Part shown: positions 1-8,166 of the stretch, piece after piece
Layout: each line of letters opens with the position of its first letter
Position numbering within the stretch: the stretch's first letter is position 1
From: Actinomadura fibrosa
GTDB taxonomy: Bacteria > Actinomycetota > Actinomycetes > Streptosporangiales > Streptosporangiaceae
Assembly: GCF_900659615.1 (NCBI RefSeq)
Contig: NZ_CAACUY010000004.1
Location: 84,382-148,381 of the forward strand
Reading direction: 5' to 3'
Length of the DNA stretch: 64,000 nt
Translations under genes and position numbers: made by a program
Notes under the pieces: generated by a model
What the model was told of the DNA's origin: nothing
Database searches by the model: none
Seen by the model: the letters and a program-made list of their open reading frames with translations, nothing else

Positions 1-353
1 TGCATCCCCGTCACCCGGGAGCCGACCGCTTCCACGACCACGTTCGCCGCACCGCCGAGCGGGCCCGGCCCCCGCCGCTGGGACATCTGCTCCATGAGCG
101 GTTCGAGCACCACTCGGAAGCCGTCCACGTTCGCCCGGATCCAGCCGGGCCTGTCGACGATCGTCGCCGGGGCGGGGTCGACTTCGGACGCCATCCCGGT
201 GAAGTCGCGCACGTGCCCGTGGGCGATCCGGGACAGCTCCCTGAGCTCCTTCACGACCTCGCGAGCCTCTTCGTGGCTGACCTGGGGGCCGGGCCTGACG
301 AGCCGGGTGCCCGCCTGGACCGCCACGTTCCAGTCGATCATTGAGGCGCTCAT
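1..353 (-). CDS. Zinc-dependent metalloprotease, DUF2342/F420-associated family (N-terminal part)
   Basis: Only the first 117 or so codons are in the window; the gene runs off the left edge. The reverse strand reads MSASMIDWN, then GTRLVRPGP and a helical stretch with EEAREVV and HVRDFTGM. This is the characteristic N-terminus of the actinobacterial zinc-dependent metalloprotease family once labelled 'coenzyme F420 biosynthesis associated'. The catalytic HExxH region would lie beyond the edge and is not seen. ATG at 353 has a close GGTGGAG; an in-frame ATG at 341 (MIDWN) is an alternative start. In related genomes this family sits beside a PBP4-type carboxypeptidase and ppa, and the next two genes here are exactly those. 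Role in the cell is not established. Confidence 0.8.
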   Translation of the reverse strand, partial: MSASMIDWNVAVQAGTRLVRPGPQVSHEEAREVVKELRELSRIAHGHVRDFTGMASEVDPAPATIVDRPGWIRANVDGFRVVLEPLMEQMSQRRGPGPLGGAANVVVEAVGSRVTGM

Positions 354-468
354 GTACTCCACCGTACGTTTCGGGGACGGCGCCGGAGCGCCCCTGCACG
401 ATCGTTCAACGAACAACCGTTCTGGTTATCTCCCATACGGCCCCGCCCACACTCGCCCGGGCCGGTTG

Positions 469-1860
469 TCAGCCGCAGCCGCAGGTCGCCACCGCGGCGG
501 CGAGCTGATCCAGTTTGCCCGGATCGACAGGGCCCTTCCCGTCCCCGGCCATGAACGCGAACGCCAGCAGCCGTCCGTCGGCGTCGTAGGCCACCCCGGC
601 GAGTGTGCTGACCCCCGAGAGGGTGCCGGTCTTCGCGCGCACGAGCCCCGCCCCCGCCTGGCTGGCCGGGACCGTGTAGCGGGGCGGGCTCAGCGTCCCG
701 GAGAACCCGGCGATCGGCAGGCCCGTGATGACCGGCCGCAGTCCGGGACGGTCCGGAGCGGCCGCGAGCGACACGATGCGGGCGAGGGCGATCGGCGAGA
801 TCCGGTTGCGCGGCGACAGCCCGCTGCCGTCGTTGACCGACACCCCGTCGGCCACCCCGAGCCCGGCGAGCACCTGCCGGACGGCCTGCGCGGCACCGGT
901 GAACGACGCCGGGACGCCCTGCTTGATCGCCGCCTGCCGGGCCATCGCCTCGGCCACGTCGTTGTCGCTGTCGGTCAGCAGGTGCTCGACCAGCGCGGAG
1001 ATCGGCGGCGACTGCACCGCCCCGAGCCGCGCGGCCCCCTGCGGGGCGACCGTCGACCGTCCCGCCTTGGCCGGGATCCCGTTCACGGACAGCAGGCGCG
1101 CGAACGAGGCCGCGGCCGCCGCGGGCGGATCCGCGACCCGCGCCTTCTGCGACGGATCCGTCGGGGCGACCCGGCCCTCGTCCACGGTCAAGGCGGAGAC
1201 GGGCGCGAGCTCACCGTCGGGTAGGTAGTTGGGCTTCCAACTGGAGGCCGTGCGGGGCCCCTGGTAGGCGGACGCGTCGTAGTCGACCCGCACGCGCCGC
1301 ACCCCGGACGCCTTGAGCGCCGCCGCGGTCTGCCTGGCCAGATCGGCCAGCGACGCGTACGGCGGATGGCCCGCGCCCGCCCGCGCGGGCAGGGCCGTCA
1401 GGGTAGGATCCCCGCCTCCGACCAGGACGACGCCGCCGCCCGCGCCCCGCACGACCTGCGTGGTGATCCGGTGCTGCGACCCGACCGAGGCGAGCGCGGC
1501 CACCGACGTCGCGAGCTTGGTCGTCGACGCAGGCGTGGCCGGCTGGTCGGCGCGCTGCTCGAACAGGGGGCGGCGGGTCACGGCGTCGACCACCACGGCG
1601 TTGATCTTCGCGTCCGGCCCGCCGATCAGCGCGGACAGCCGTCCGGCCAGGACGGACGGGTTCGGCGACCGGGCTCCCGCGGGATCGGCGGCCGGGATCG
1701 CGGACCGGGCGGCGACGAGGTCGCGGGCCGCCACGCTGGGCGGCCGGGGCGACAGATGGCGCTCCGGTGTGAGTTTGACCACTGCCAGCCCGGCGGCGGC
1801 GGTGAAAACATTAAGGAGGGACAGTGACAGCACGGCGAGGGCCCGGCCTCGTCCAGGCAC
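469..1860 (-). CDS. dacB: D-alanyl-D-alanine carboxypeptidase/endopeptidase, PBP4 (S13) type
   Basis: A secreted or membrane-anchored penicillin-binding protein that trims or cleaves peptidoglycan cross-links. All three serine penicillin-recognising motifs are visible: SxxK as STTK (Ser112, Lys115 counted from the GTG start), SxN as SDN, and KTG as AKTGTLSG. A hydrophobic N-terminal segment (about residues 7-28) serves as signal or anchor. I chose GTG at 1860 because it is preceded by GGGAGAGGGGCG at a normal distance; the longer frame starting at TTG 1893 adds residues unlike a signal peptide. About 463 residues fits the S13 family. It is divergent from ppa, with an AT-rich patch near 1905-1918 in the shared promoter region. 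Confidence 0.92.
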   Translation of the reverse strand: MPGRGRALAVLSLSLLNVFTAAAGLAVVKLTPERHLSPRPPSVAARDLVAARSAIPAADPAGARSPNPSVLAGRLSALIGGPDAKINAVVVDAVTRRPLFEQRADQPATPASTTKLATSVAALASVGSQHRITTQVVRGAGGGVVLVGGGDPTLTALPARAGAGHPPYASLADLARQTAAALKASGVRRVRVDYDASAYQGPRTASSWKPNYLPDGELAPVSALTVDEGRVAPTDPSQKARVADPPAAAAASFARLLSVNGIPAKAGRSTVAPQGAARLGAVQSPPISALVEHLLTDSDNDVAEAMARQAAIKQGVPASFTGAAQAVRQVLAGLGVADGVSVNDGSGLSPRNRISPIALARIVSLAAAPDRPGLRPVITGLPIAGFSGTLSPPRYTVPASQAGAGLVRAKTGTLSGVSTLAGVAYDADGRLLAFAFMAGDGKGPVDPGKLDQLAAAVATCGCG

Positions 1861-2003
1861 GTGACCGCCCCTCTCCCACTCAGCACTCACCAACGTGCGA
1901 CATCCTTATATAAGGGAACACCCACCCCGTGGGGGTCTCGGCCAAGCCCGCACAGACTCCCGAAAGACTATTCACTGCGACCGCGCAGGGAGCGGAGGAC
2001 ATC

Positions 2004-2495
2004 TTGGATTTCGACGTCACCATTGAGATCCCGAAGGGCCAGCGGAACAAGTACGAGGTGGACCACGAGACCGGGCGTATCCGACTCGACCGGATGCTCT
2101 TCACCTCGACGCAGTATCCGGCCGACTACGGGTTCATCGAGCACACCCTGGGCGAGGACGGCGACCCGCTGGACGCGCTGGTCCTGCTCCAGGAGCCGAC
2201 GTTCCCGGGATGCCTCATCCGCTGCCGCGCCGTCGGCATGTTCCGGATGACGGACGAGGCCGGTGGTGACGACAAGGTCCTGTGCGTCCCCGCCACCGAC
2301 CCCCGCATGGAGCACCTCCGCGACATCCACCACGTCCCCGAGTTCGACCGCCTGGAGATCCAGCACTTCTTCGAGGTCTACAAGGACCTGGAGCCCGGCA
2401 AGTCCGTGGAGGGCGCCAACTGGGTGGGCCGGGTCGAGGCCGAGGCCGAGGTCGAGCGGTCCCGCAAGCGCGCCGCCGACCTGGGCGGTCACTGA
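2004..2495 (+). CDS. ppa: Inorganic pyrophosphatase, family I
   Basis: Cytoplasmic hydrolysis of pyrophosphate to phosphate, pulling biosynthetic reactions forward. The protein (163 aa from the chosen start) has the family I core: [14 protein letters not shown] near the start, then [12 protein letters not shown] and the metal-binding [11 protein letters not shown] chose TTG at 2004 because GGAGCGGAGG lies five bases upstream and the protein then begins directly with [10 protein letters not shown], as family members do. The open frame continues upstream to a GTG at 1929, which would add 25 residues without homology. It is followed by a strong terminator, so it appears to be a single-gene transcript divergent from the PBP4 gene. 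Confidence 0.96.
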   Translation: MDFDVTIEIPKGQRNKYEVDHETGRIRLDRMLFTSTQYPADYGFIEHTLGEDGDPLDALVLLQEPTFPGCLIRCRAVGMFRMTDEAGGDDKVLCVPATDPRMEHLRDIHHVPEFDRLEIQHFFEVYKDLEPGKSVEGANWVGRVEAEAEVERSRKRAADLGGH

Positions 2496-2583
2496 AACGC
2501 CGCACCGCCCCGGAGGTCCCTCCGGCCGGGCCCGGAGCGCGGACGGCACCGATCCGCTCCCTGCCGCCCGCGCGACACGGTTC

Positions 2584-2628
2584 GAGAACCCTTCCGTACG
2601 GAGCCCGTACGGAAGGGTTCTCTCTTTT
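2584..2628 (+). terminator. Intrinsic terminator after ppa
   Basis: A perfect 18-bp stem (2584-2601 with 2605-2622) closes a three-base loop and is followed by TCTTTT. It separates ppa from the convergent NlpC/P60 gene. Confidence 0.93.
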
Positions 2629-2646
2629 CGCCGGGGTGTCCGGTGG

Positions 2647-3966
2647 TCAGCCGGCCGGGCGGGTGGCGCCGATGAGGTCGTTGCGGTGGATGTCGGAGAT
2701 CCGCACCCGCGCGCCGGTGTACGGCGCCTCCACCATCTGGTCGCCGCCGATGTAGATGCCCACGTGATGGATCGTGTCCGGGTCGGACGTGTTCCGCGCG
2801 AAGAAGACGAGATCCCCTTGGCGGAGGGCGCCCAAGGGCACGTGCGGCCCCGAGGTCCACTGCGTACCCGTCCAGTGGTCGAGGCGGACCCCGACCTTGG
2901 CCCACGCGTACATGGCCAGGCCGGAGCAGTCGAATCCGACGATGCCCGACCCGTGCTCGATGCCGTAGCTGGGACCGTCCACCGTCCCGCCGCCCCACGA
3001 GTAGGGCGTCCCGAGCCACCTGAGCGCCGCGCGCGCGACGAGCGCCCCGCGCGCCGCCGACGTGGCGGGACGCTGCGAACCGGTGACGGCCACCGCCGCG
3101 CCGGCCGCCTCCCGCGCCTGCTCCGCCTCCCGGGCCTGCTGTGCCTCCTGGGCCTCCCGGGCCTCCCGTGCTTCCTGCGCCTCCTGCCGCGCCTGCCTCA
3201 GCTCCGCGACGTGCGCCCGCGCCTCGCCGAGCCGCCGCTCCAGGCGACGCTTCTCGGCTTCGATGCGCCCGACCGACGCCCGGTGACCCGCCACCGCCTC
3301 CTGCGCGGACCGCTTCGCGTCCTCGGCGCGCCTCGTCGCGGCGGACTGCTCCCTGAAGGCTGCCTCGGCCTGCTTGCGGAACACCTCGGCGACGTTCTTG
3401 GACGCCTCCACGCGACGGAGGATCCCGGCCCGCCGGGCGGCCAGGACCTCGACCATGCCGGCGCGGTCCATGAAGCCCTGCGGGCCGCCTTCGCCCATGA
3501 GCACCGAGGGGACCTGGTCGTAGCCGGTGTCGTGCTGGTAGGCGCGCGCCGCGAACGCCGCCATCTCGGCCTGGGTCTCCCCCACCCTCCGGGTCGCTTC
3601 GGCGAGCCGCGCCCGCGTGTCCCGGTAGGCCGCCTGGGCACGTTCCAACCTGACCCGCTCGCCGTTGTAGCGCTCAACCGCGGCCTCAGCGGACATCGCC
3701 AGCCTGTTCAGCTCGCCATCCGCCTCGGCGAGCTCCGCCTTCGTCCGGCCGACCTCCGCCGCACGCTCCCGGACGTCGCGCTCGCCCTGCCTGACGTCCT
3801 GCGCGCTGGGGGAGGGGTCCACCGGAGAACGCGCCCAGGCGACGGGCACCAGGAGCGACATCCCGAGCACCGCGCCGGAGGTGAGGGCTAACAGCCGCAG
3901 GCCCGCGCCGAGGCCGGTGAACGGCGCACGGGGAGGACGGCGGCGCAGTGGTGTGCTCGGTGCCAT
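2647..3966 (-). CDS. NlpC/P60 peptidoglycan endopeptidase with coiled-coil N-terminus
   Basis: A secreted cell-wall hydrolase of the RipA/NlpC type. After an Arg-rich N-terminus and a hydrophobic segment (about residues 18-46) comes a long charged coiled coil (about 55-270) ending in Ala/Glu/Gln/Arg-rich heptad-like repeats (REAQEAREA type). The C-terminal NlpC/P60 domain contains the catalytic Cys in GFDCSGLAMYAW (about residue 346) and His in IHHVGIY. Start ATG 3966 is chosen because GGGGGAGGA lies 7 nt upstream; an upstream in-frame start at 4008 adds 14 unrelated residues. The coiled coil probably regulates access to the active site, as in RipA (inference). Transcribed alone, convergent with ppa. 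Confidence 0.92.
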   Translation of the reverse strand: MAPSTPLRRRPPRAPFTGLGAGLRLLALTSGAVLGMSLLVPVAWARSPVDPSPSAQDVRQGERDVRERAAEVGRTKAELAEADGELNRLAMSAEAAVERYNGERVRLERAQAAYRDTRARLAEATRRVGETQAEMAAFAARAYQHDTGYDQVPSVLMGEGGPQGFMDRAGMVEVLAARRAGILRRVEASKNVAEVFRKQAEAAFREQSAATRRAEDAKRSAQEAVAGHRASVGRIEAEKRRLERRLGEARAHVAELRQARQEAQEAREAREAQEAQQAREAEQAREAAGAAVAVTGSQRPATSAARGALVARAALRWLGTPYSWGGGTVDGPSYGIEHGSGIVGFDCSGLAMYAWAKVGVRLDHWTGTQWTSGPHVPLGALRQGDLVFFARNTSDPDTIHHVGIYIGGDQMVEAPYTGARVRISDIHRNDLIGATRPAG

Positions 3967-4095
3967 GAACACGTCCTCCCCCAGGCATGTTTCACTTAGC
4001 GCAAACAATCACCTACGAAGCGTAGTTCAGTCGGGCAACGATCGGAACTTCCGTCACGCGCGGCGGCTCCCGTGTCGATCAGGACGGTTCCCGCC

Positions 4096-5868
4096 TCACC
4101 CGCCGGAACCGGCGGGAGTCGGGCTCCCGGCCGATGCGGCCGAAGGCCCGGGCGGGTCCGAGGCGGGCGGGCCGGTCTGCCCACCGCTCGACGGGTCGAC
4201 CGGCGAAGGCTTCGCCGACGAGTGAGGTTCCGGACGTGGCGTGGGCGAGCCTTCCGGACGTGCAGTGCTCGACGGCTTGGAGGTGCCACCCGGACCGGCG
4301 GAGCCCGTGCCGGTCGGACTCGGCGACGGATCCGGCCCAGGAGCGGGCCTGTCAGGACGCCACATGACGTGCACATCGATCCCGCCCGGCTGGAACGTGA
4401 TGTCGCCCTCGCCCCGCGACCGAGCGCTCCGCGAGACGTGCACGTCGACGGCGACCACCTCACCGGCCTTCAGACGGCCGGACGACGGACTGGCCCGAAC
4501 GGGCCCCCGGCTCTTGGCGTGCCAGGCCACCGGACGTCCGCCCGCACGCAACTCCACCGTCCCGTCCGCGCCGCCCGCCAGATCCAGGAACAGCGGTGAC
4601 ACGCTCAGCCTGCCGTCCGACGAGGAGGTCTGCACCGCGGAGACGTGGGGGAACGCCGAGTCGGCGGACGACGGCAACGCGAACAAGGGCGCGGCGGACT
4701 CCTGGGCGCCGAGCGGGAACGTGGCCGACACGGGAGCCGCTTGGATCGTTCCCCCCTCCTCGGGCCTGCCAGGCGCCGGACGCTCGCTCCCGGGCACCCG
4801 CGAGACGCCGGGGCTCGCACTGGGACGCGGACCCGCGACCTTCCCGGCCGGCCCGGCGTCCTCCCGGGAGCCCACGCGACCGAACACGGCCGCGAGCCCT
4901 CCACCGGCGAGAACGACCACCACGGCGAGCACCACCGCGACGCGGACCGCTCGGGCACCGGCCCCGTCGTCCGGCTCCCTGTCACCCGCCCTCCCGAAGC
5001 GGCGAAGGCGGCCGAACCTCCCAACGGAACCGGGCATCCGCAGCGAGATCCCCGACCGCCTGGGCTGGACCGGGAACCCGCCGGAGGTGAACGCGCTGAC
5101 CCGGGTGGCGACGAAGAGCCGGTAACCGACCAGGTCGGGATCCAGGAAACTGCTCATCACCCGCAGGCGCAGCCCCTCCGGCGGATCCGCGTCCGGCAGC
5201 AGCCCGTACACCTTGGCGGCCGAGACCGTCCGCGGACGGAACGCGCCGCAGACCTCGCACACCTGCGCGTGCACCATCAACAGGCTGTCCGCGCCGGACT
5301 CGGGATCACCATGCCGTTCGCGCAGCAGCGCCGCCCGCTCCGCACATCCGTACGGCCCCTGCTGGGCCAGGATCTCCGCCGTCAGGGCCTCTTCCAGCTC
5401 GCCGTGCGCGCGGTCCAGCGCGACCTGCGCGTCCCTCACCGGCAGGTCGAAGACGGCCGCGAGGTCCGGGACCGACAACTGGTGCCGGACCCGCAGCTCC
5501 AGGATCTCCCGCGTCACCGGCCGCAGCGCCAGGACGGCCTGCCAGGCCGTGATGCGCTGGTCGACGTCCTCCTGGTCGTGGCTGGCCACCGGCACGTCGG
5601 GGGGCGCGTCCCGGGGCGGCAGCCGCCTCCCGCACTCCACCCGGGCGATGGCGTACAGCCACGGCCCGAACCGGTCCGGATCGCGCAGCTTCTCGATGTG
5701 CGCCTCGGCCACGATGAACGTGTCGCGCAGCGCCACCTGCGCCGCGTCGCGACTGCGCAGCTGGAACCAGCAGTACGCATAGAGGCGGTCGGCATAGGCG
5801 CCGTACACCGCGGCCGCGGCCCCCGGATCGCGCCGACGCAGCGCCTCGACCAGAAGATGGTCCTCCAT
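4096..5868 (-). CDS. Sigma-70-like factor fused to a transmembrane segment and extracytoplasmic domain
   Basis: A 590-residue multi-part protein. Residues about 10-75 resemble sigma region 2 (YGAYADRLYAYCWF... GPWLYAIARVE), and about 110-165 resemble region 4 with a helix-turn-helix (VPDLAAVFDLPVRDAQVAL). A Cys pair follows (VCEVCGAF). Around residue 305-330 there is one clear membrane helix (VRVAVVLAVVVVLAGGGLAAVF). The remainder is Pro/Ser/Gly-rich and carries a beta-rich domain (LSVSPLFLDLAGGADGTVEL to GGIDVHVMWRP) resembling BACON/Ig-like folds, then a Pro-rich tail. Sigma factor and sensor-like outer domain in one chain suggests a membrane-tethered factor, possibly released by proteolysis (inference). 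The Shine-Dalgarno sequence is weak. No separate anti-sigma gene is adjacent. Confidence 0.8.
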   Translation of the reverse strand: MEDHLLVEALRRRDPGAAAAVYGAYADRLYAYCWFQLRSRDAAQVALRDTFIVAEAHIEKLRDPDRFGPWLYAIARVECGRRLPPRDAPPDVPVASHDQEDVDQRITAWQAVLALRPVTREILELRVRHQLSVPDLAAVFDLPVRDAQVALDRAHGELEEALTAEILAQQGPYGCAERAALLRERHGDPESGADSLLMVHAQVCEVCGAFRPRTVSAAKVYGLLPDADPPEGLRLRVMSSFLDPDLVGYRLFVATRVSAFTSGGFPVQPRRSGISLRMPGSVGRFGRLRRFGRAGDREPDDGAGARAVRVAVVLAVVVVLAGGGLAAVFGRVGSREDAGPAGKVAGPRPSASPGVSRVPGSERPAPGRPEEGGTIQAAPVSATFPLGAQESAAPLFALPSSADSAFPHVSAVQTSSSDGRLSVSPLFLDLAGGADGTVELRAGGRPVAWHAKSRGPVRASPSSGRLKAGEVVAVDVHVSRSARSRGEGDITFQPGGIDVHVMWRPDRPAPGPDPSPSPTGTGSAGPGGTSKPSSTARPEGSPTPRPEPHSSAKPSPVDPSSGGQTGPPASDPPGPSAASAGSPTPAGSGG

Positions 5869-6033
5869 GACTGAGAAGGTAAATGCTTCAGGCGCCCTTT
5901 ACCGGCGTATTCATGAGATCGAACGACCAGCCGATCGGCCGATTCCCAGAATCTAACTGAATATCAACTCGAAAGCACTTTGACCACCTTGCCGGAAATA
6001 TCCGAACCCGCGAATGCGCGCCCGCCGAAAGGA

Positions 6034-6783
6034 TCATTTCCGTGTGATCGATTCCAGCATCGGCGGCAGCAACCGCTCCGCGGCCGCGGCGACGGTCGTG
6101 ACCTGCGCACTCGTGAAGATCACCGGCTGACCGGCGATGACCTGCGAGACCGCCCGCGCCGGGCAGAAGACGACGTCCCGGTGCCGGAAACCGTCCCGGG
6201 CGATCCGCGCGCCGTGCACAACGACCATCGGCGTCACAGGGATGGTGCAATCGAGTTCTCGGGACAGCAGTTTCGCTACCTCATCGGCGGCACGTCCCGC
6301 CACACCCGCCATACCGCCGACCGGCCGGTTCCCCGCCAGGAGCCGCCGCTCCTCCGCCCGGAGCCGGACGCCCCACGCGAAGTGCCTGCTGGCGATCGCG
6401 TACACCCCGGTCAATCCGATCACCAAGTGATCCAGATTCGCGCCGGAGGCCCCCTTCAGCGCCCGGTCGTGGAGGACGCGGTAACCCACCGGATCCAACC
6501 TGGCCAGCCGCCGTCCGGTACGGCGCTCGGCACGCGCGCCGCGCCGCCAGTCCGTGACGGGTCCCGGCCGGACCCGCACGTACACGACATGACCGGCGAA
6601 GACGGCGACGGCCGCGCCGAGCCCCGCCTTCCAGCCGCCCATCCCCGCCGCGACGACCCCCGTCCCGCAGGCGAGGACGACCCGCACCGCGAGCCGCTCC
6701 CAGCGATGCCGCGCGGCGAGTGCGCAGTAGCGGACCGAGGCCGAGGCTCCGGCACGGGACACGCCGGCACCGCTGCACCGCAC
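6034..6783 (-). CDS. NERD (nuclease-related) domain membrane protein
   Basis: A 249-residue protein with two hydrophobic segments (about residues 30-75), then a NERD-type domain: GARAERRTGRRLARLD, RVLHDRALKG, ANLDHLVIGLTGVYAI, and a conserved D/K-type patch further on. NERD domains are distantly related to restriction-endonuclease-like folds and occur in many actinobacterial membrane proteins of unknown role. It stands alone between the sigma-fusion gene and the divergent MerR operon. The start is uncertain because no good ribosome-binding site stands out. Enzymatic activity is not demonstrated by the sequence. Confidence 0.72.
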   Translation of the reverse strand: MRCSGAGVSRAGASASVRYCALAARHRWERLAVRVVLACGTGVVAAGMGGWKAGLGAAVAVFAGHVVYVRVRPGPVTDWRRGARAERRTGRRLARLDPVGYRVLHDRALKGASGANLDHLVIGLTGVYAIASRHFAWGVRLRAEERRLLAGNRPVGGMAGVAGRAADEVAKLLSRELDCTIPVTPMVVVHGARIARDGFRHRDVVFCPARAVSQVIAGQPVIFTSAQVTTVAAAAERLLPPMLESITRK

Positions 6784-6898
6784 CGGACACCCCTCTTCGT
6801 CAGCCCCGCAGCCGCGTTCCGAGGCACAAGCGTGCGGCAGCCCGTCCGTGCAGGCAAGGGCTTCACCGACACCGATCGACGACTTTCGAGGATGACGT

Positions 6899-6927
6899 TG
6901 ACACTGTCATGATGACAGTGTCATGAT
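6899..6927 (+). promoter_or_regulatory. 25-bp palindromic operator inside the promoter of the MerR gene
   Basis: TGACACTGTCAT and its exact reverse complement flank a single G (6899-6923). A TTGACA -35 box (6898-6903) overlaps the left arm, and CATGAT at 6922-6927 is a plausible -10 about 18 bp away, so the dyad fills the spacer as in MerR-type promoters. Transcription from this -10 would start close to the ATG at 6934, predicting a leaderless mRNA. Confidence 0.75.
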
Positions 6928-6933
6928 GAATCC

Positions 6934-8166
6934 ATGGACGATGCCTGGACGATCACCGAGCTGGCGGAACGCGCCGTCGCGGCCCTCGCCGCGGGCGAAT
7001 CCGTACAGGTCAACGGCCGGGTGCGCGACGTACCGAACGAGCGGCTGATCCGCTGGTACACCACGATCGGCCTCGTCGACCCGCCGCTCGGCCGCCGCGG
7101 CCGCACCGCCCTCTACGGCCCGCGCCATCTCCTCCAGCTCGTCGCGGTGAAGCGCCGCCAAGCCGCAGGCCGCTCGATCGCCGAGATCCAGATCGAACTA
7201 GCCGCCGCCACCGACACGACCCTCGAACAAATAGCCGCCCTCCCACCAGAAACCACACCCTCGCGAGACGCCACACCACCAACGCAGGACACACCCCCGC
7301 GAGACGTCACACTCCCCGCACGAGCCAAACCCCTGCGAAAGGACGCACCCCCCACCAAGGCCGCACCCTCGCAGGACGGCACACCCCCGGCAGAGGCCAC
7401 ACCCCCGCGGGACGACGCACTCCCGACACAGACCACATCCCTGCGGAACGACGCACCCCCCGAGGAGCCCGCACTCGACGGCGCGCCTCCCGCCGAAACC
7501 GCAGCCTCCCGAGACGACGCACCGCCTACGCAGGGCGCACCCTCGCGAGGCGGTGCACTCCCCGCCGAAGTCGCGTCTTCGCAAGGGCGGGCGCGGTCGC
7601 CGCGAGCCGGTGTCCCACAAGACGTCACGCGTGCAGCGGCGAAGGCTCCGCAGCAGCACGACAGCGCCACGGAAACGCCTACCCAGCGGCCCTTCTGGGC
7701 GGCTCGCCCGGACGTCTCCTACGGCCCGGCCGCCAGCTCGGTCGACTACAAGCCGGGCGACTCCGCTATCGGACATGGCGCCATCGAGACCGAGCCGAGC
7801 GGCTCCGGCGCCGGGCATGGCGCCATCGAGGACGAGGCGAGCGACTTCGGCGCCGGACTGGGCGCCGCCGAGACCGAGCCGGGCCACTCAAGTGCCGGGC
7901 ATGGTGTCACCGGAGCCGAAACAGACCGGCACACCGCACAGGTCGGCGCCGACTTCGCCGGAGGCCGGCCGGACATCGTCCAGGGCGTCCGGCTGGCGCC
8001 CGACCTGACGCTGCTCGTGGAGGTGCCCTCCCTGAGCGCCGACGACCTCGCCGCTATCAAGGCCGCAGCCCGGCCGCTGCTGCACGAACTCCGCCGCCGC
8101 GGCCTCGCCGCGGCCCCCGACGACCTCGTAGCCCTGCCCGCCGCTCATCCCCGGAGGTCCCAGTGA
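6934..8166 (+). CDS. MerR-family transcriptional regulator with long repetitive Pro-rich linker
   Basis: A 410-residue regulator. Residues about 5-85 form a MerR-type winged helix (TITELAERAV, RLIRWYTTIGLVDPP, TALYGPRHLLQL, KRRQAAGRSIAEIQ). A long low-complexity linker follows: Pro/Arg/Asp-rich imperfect repeats, then Gly/Glu-rich repeats (GHGAIE). A C-terminal piece of about 70 residues (LAPDLTLLVEVPSL... LLHELRRRG) looks folded. ATG 6934 has no clear Shine-Dalgarno and may be translated leaderless. The stop overlaps the GTG of the VIT/vWA gene (GTGA), so the two proteins are made together. The palindrome directly upstream suggests autoregulation. The ligand is unknown. Confidence 0.85.
   Translation: MDDAWTITELAERAVAALAAGESVQVNGRVRDVPNERLIRWYTTIGLVDPPLGRRGRTALYGPRHLLQLVAVKRRQAAGRSIAEIQIELAAATDTTLEQIAALPPETTPSRDATPPTQDTPPRDVTLPARAKPLRKDAPPTKAAPSQDGTPPAEATPPRDDALPTQTTSLRNDAPPEEPALDGAPPAETAASRDDAPPTQGAPSRGGALPAEVASSQGRARSPRAGVPQDVTRAAAKAPQQHDSATETPTQRPFWAARPDVSYGPAASSVDYKPGDSAIGHGAIETEPSGSGAGHGAIEDEASDFGAGLGAAETEPGHSSAGHGVTGAETDRHTAQVGADFAGGRPDIVQGVRLAPDLTLLVEVPSLSADDLAAIKAAARPLLHELRRRGLAAAPDDLVALPAAHPRRSQ
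7243..7570 (+). repeat. Imperfect coding tandem repeats in the MerR linker
   Basis: The reading frame contains about eight degenerate copies of a 13-15-residue unit of the form PSRDxxPPTQ/AExTPPRD. Codon choice (CCA, ACA, many A-containing codons) is less GC-rich than the flanking coding sequence, suggesting expansion of a local repeat. Shorter GHGAIE-type repeats follow at about 7770-7910. Confidence 0.75.

Noticed and set aside
94..1864. Several long plus-strand open frames opposite the PBP4-type gene
   Set aside because: Arg/Pro-rich shadows of a convincing minus-strand gene; no ribosome-binding sites or domains.
2126..2549. Minus-strand frames opposite ppa
   Set aside because: Shadows of a highly conserved gene; no independent evidence.
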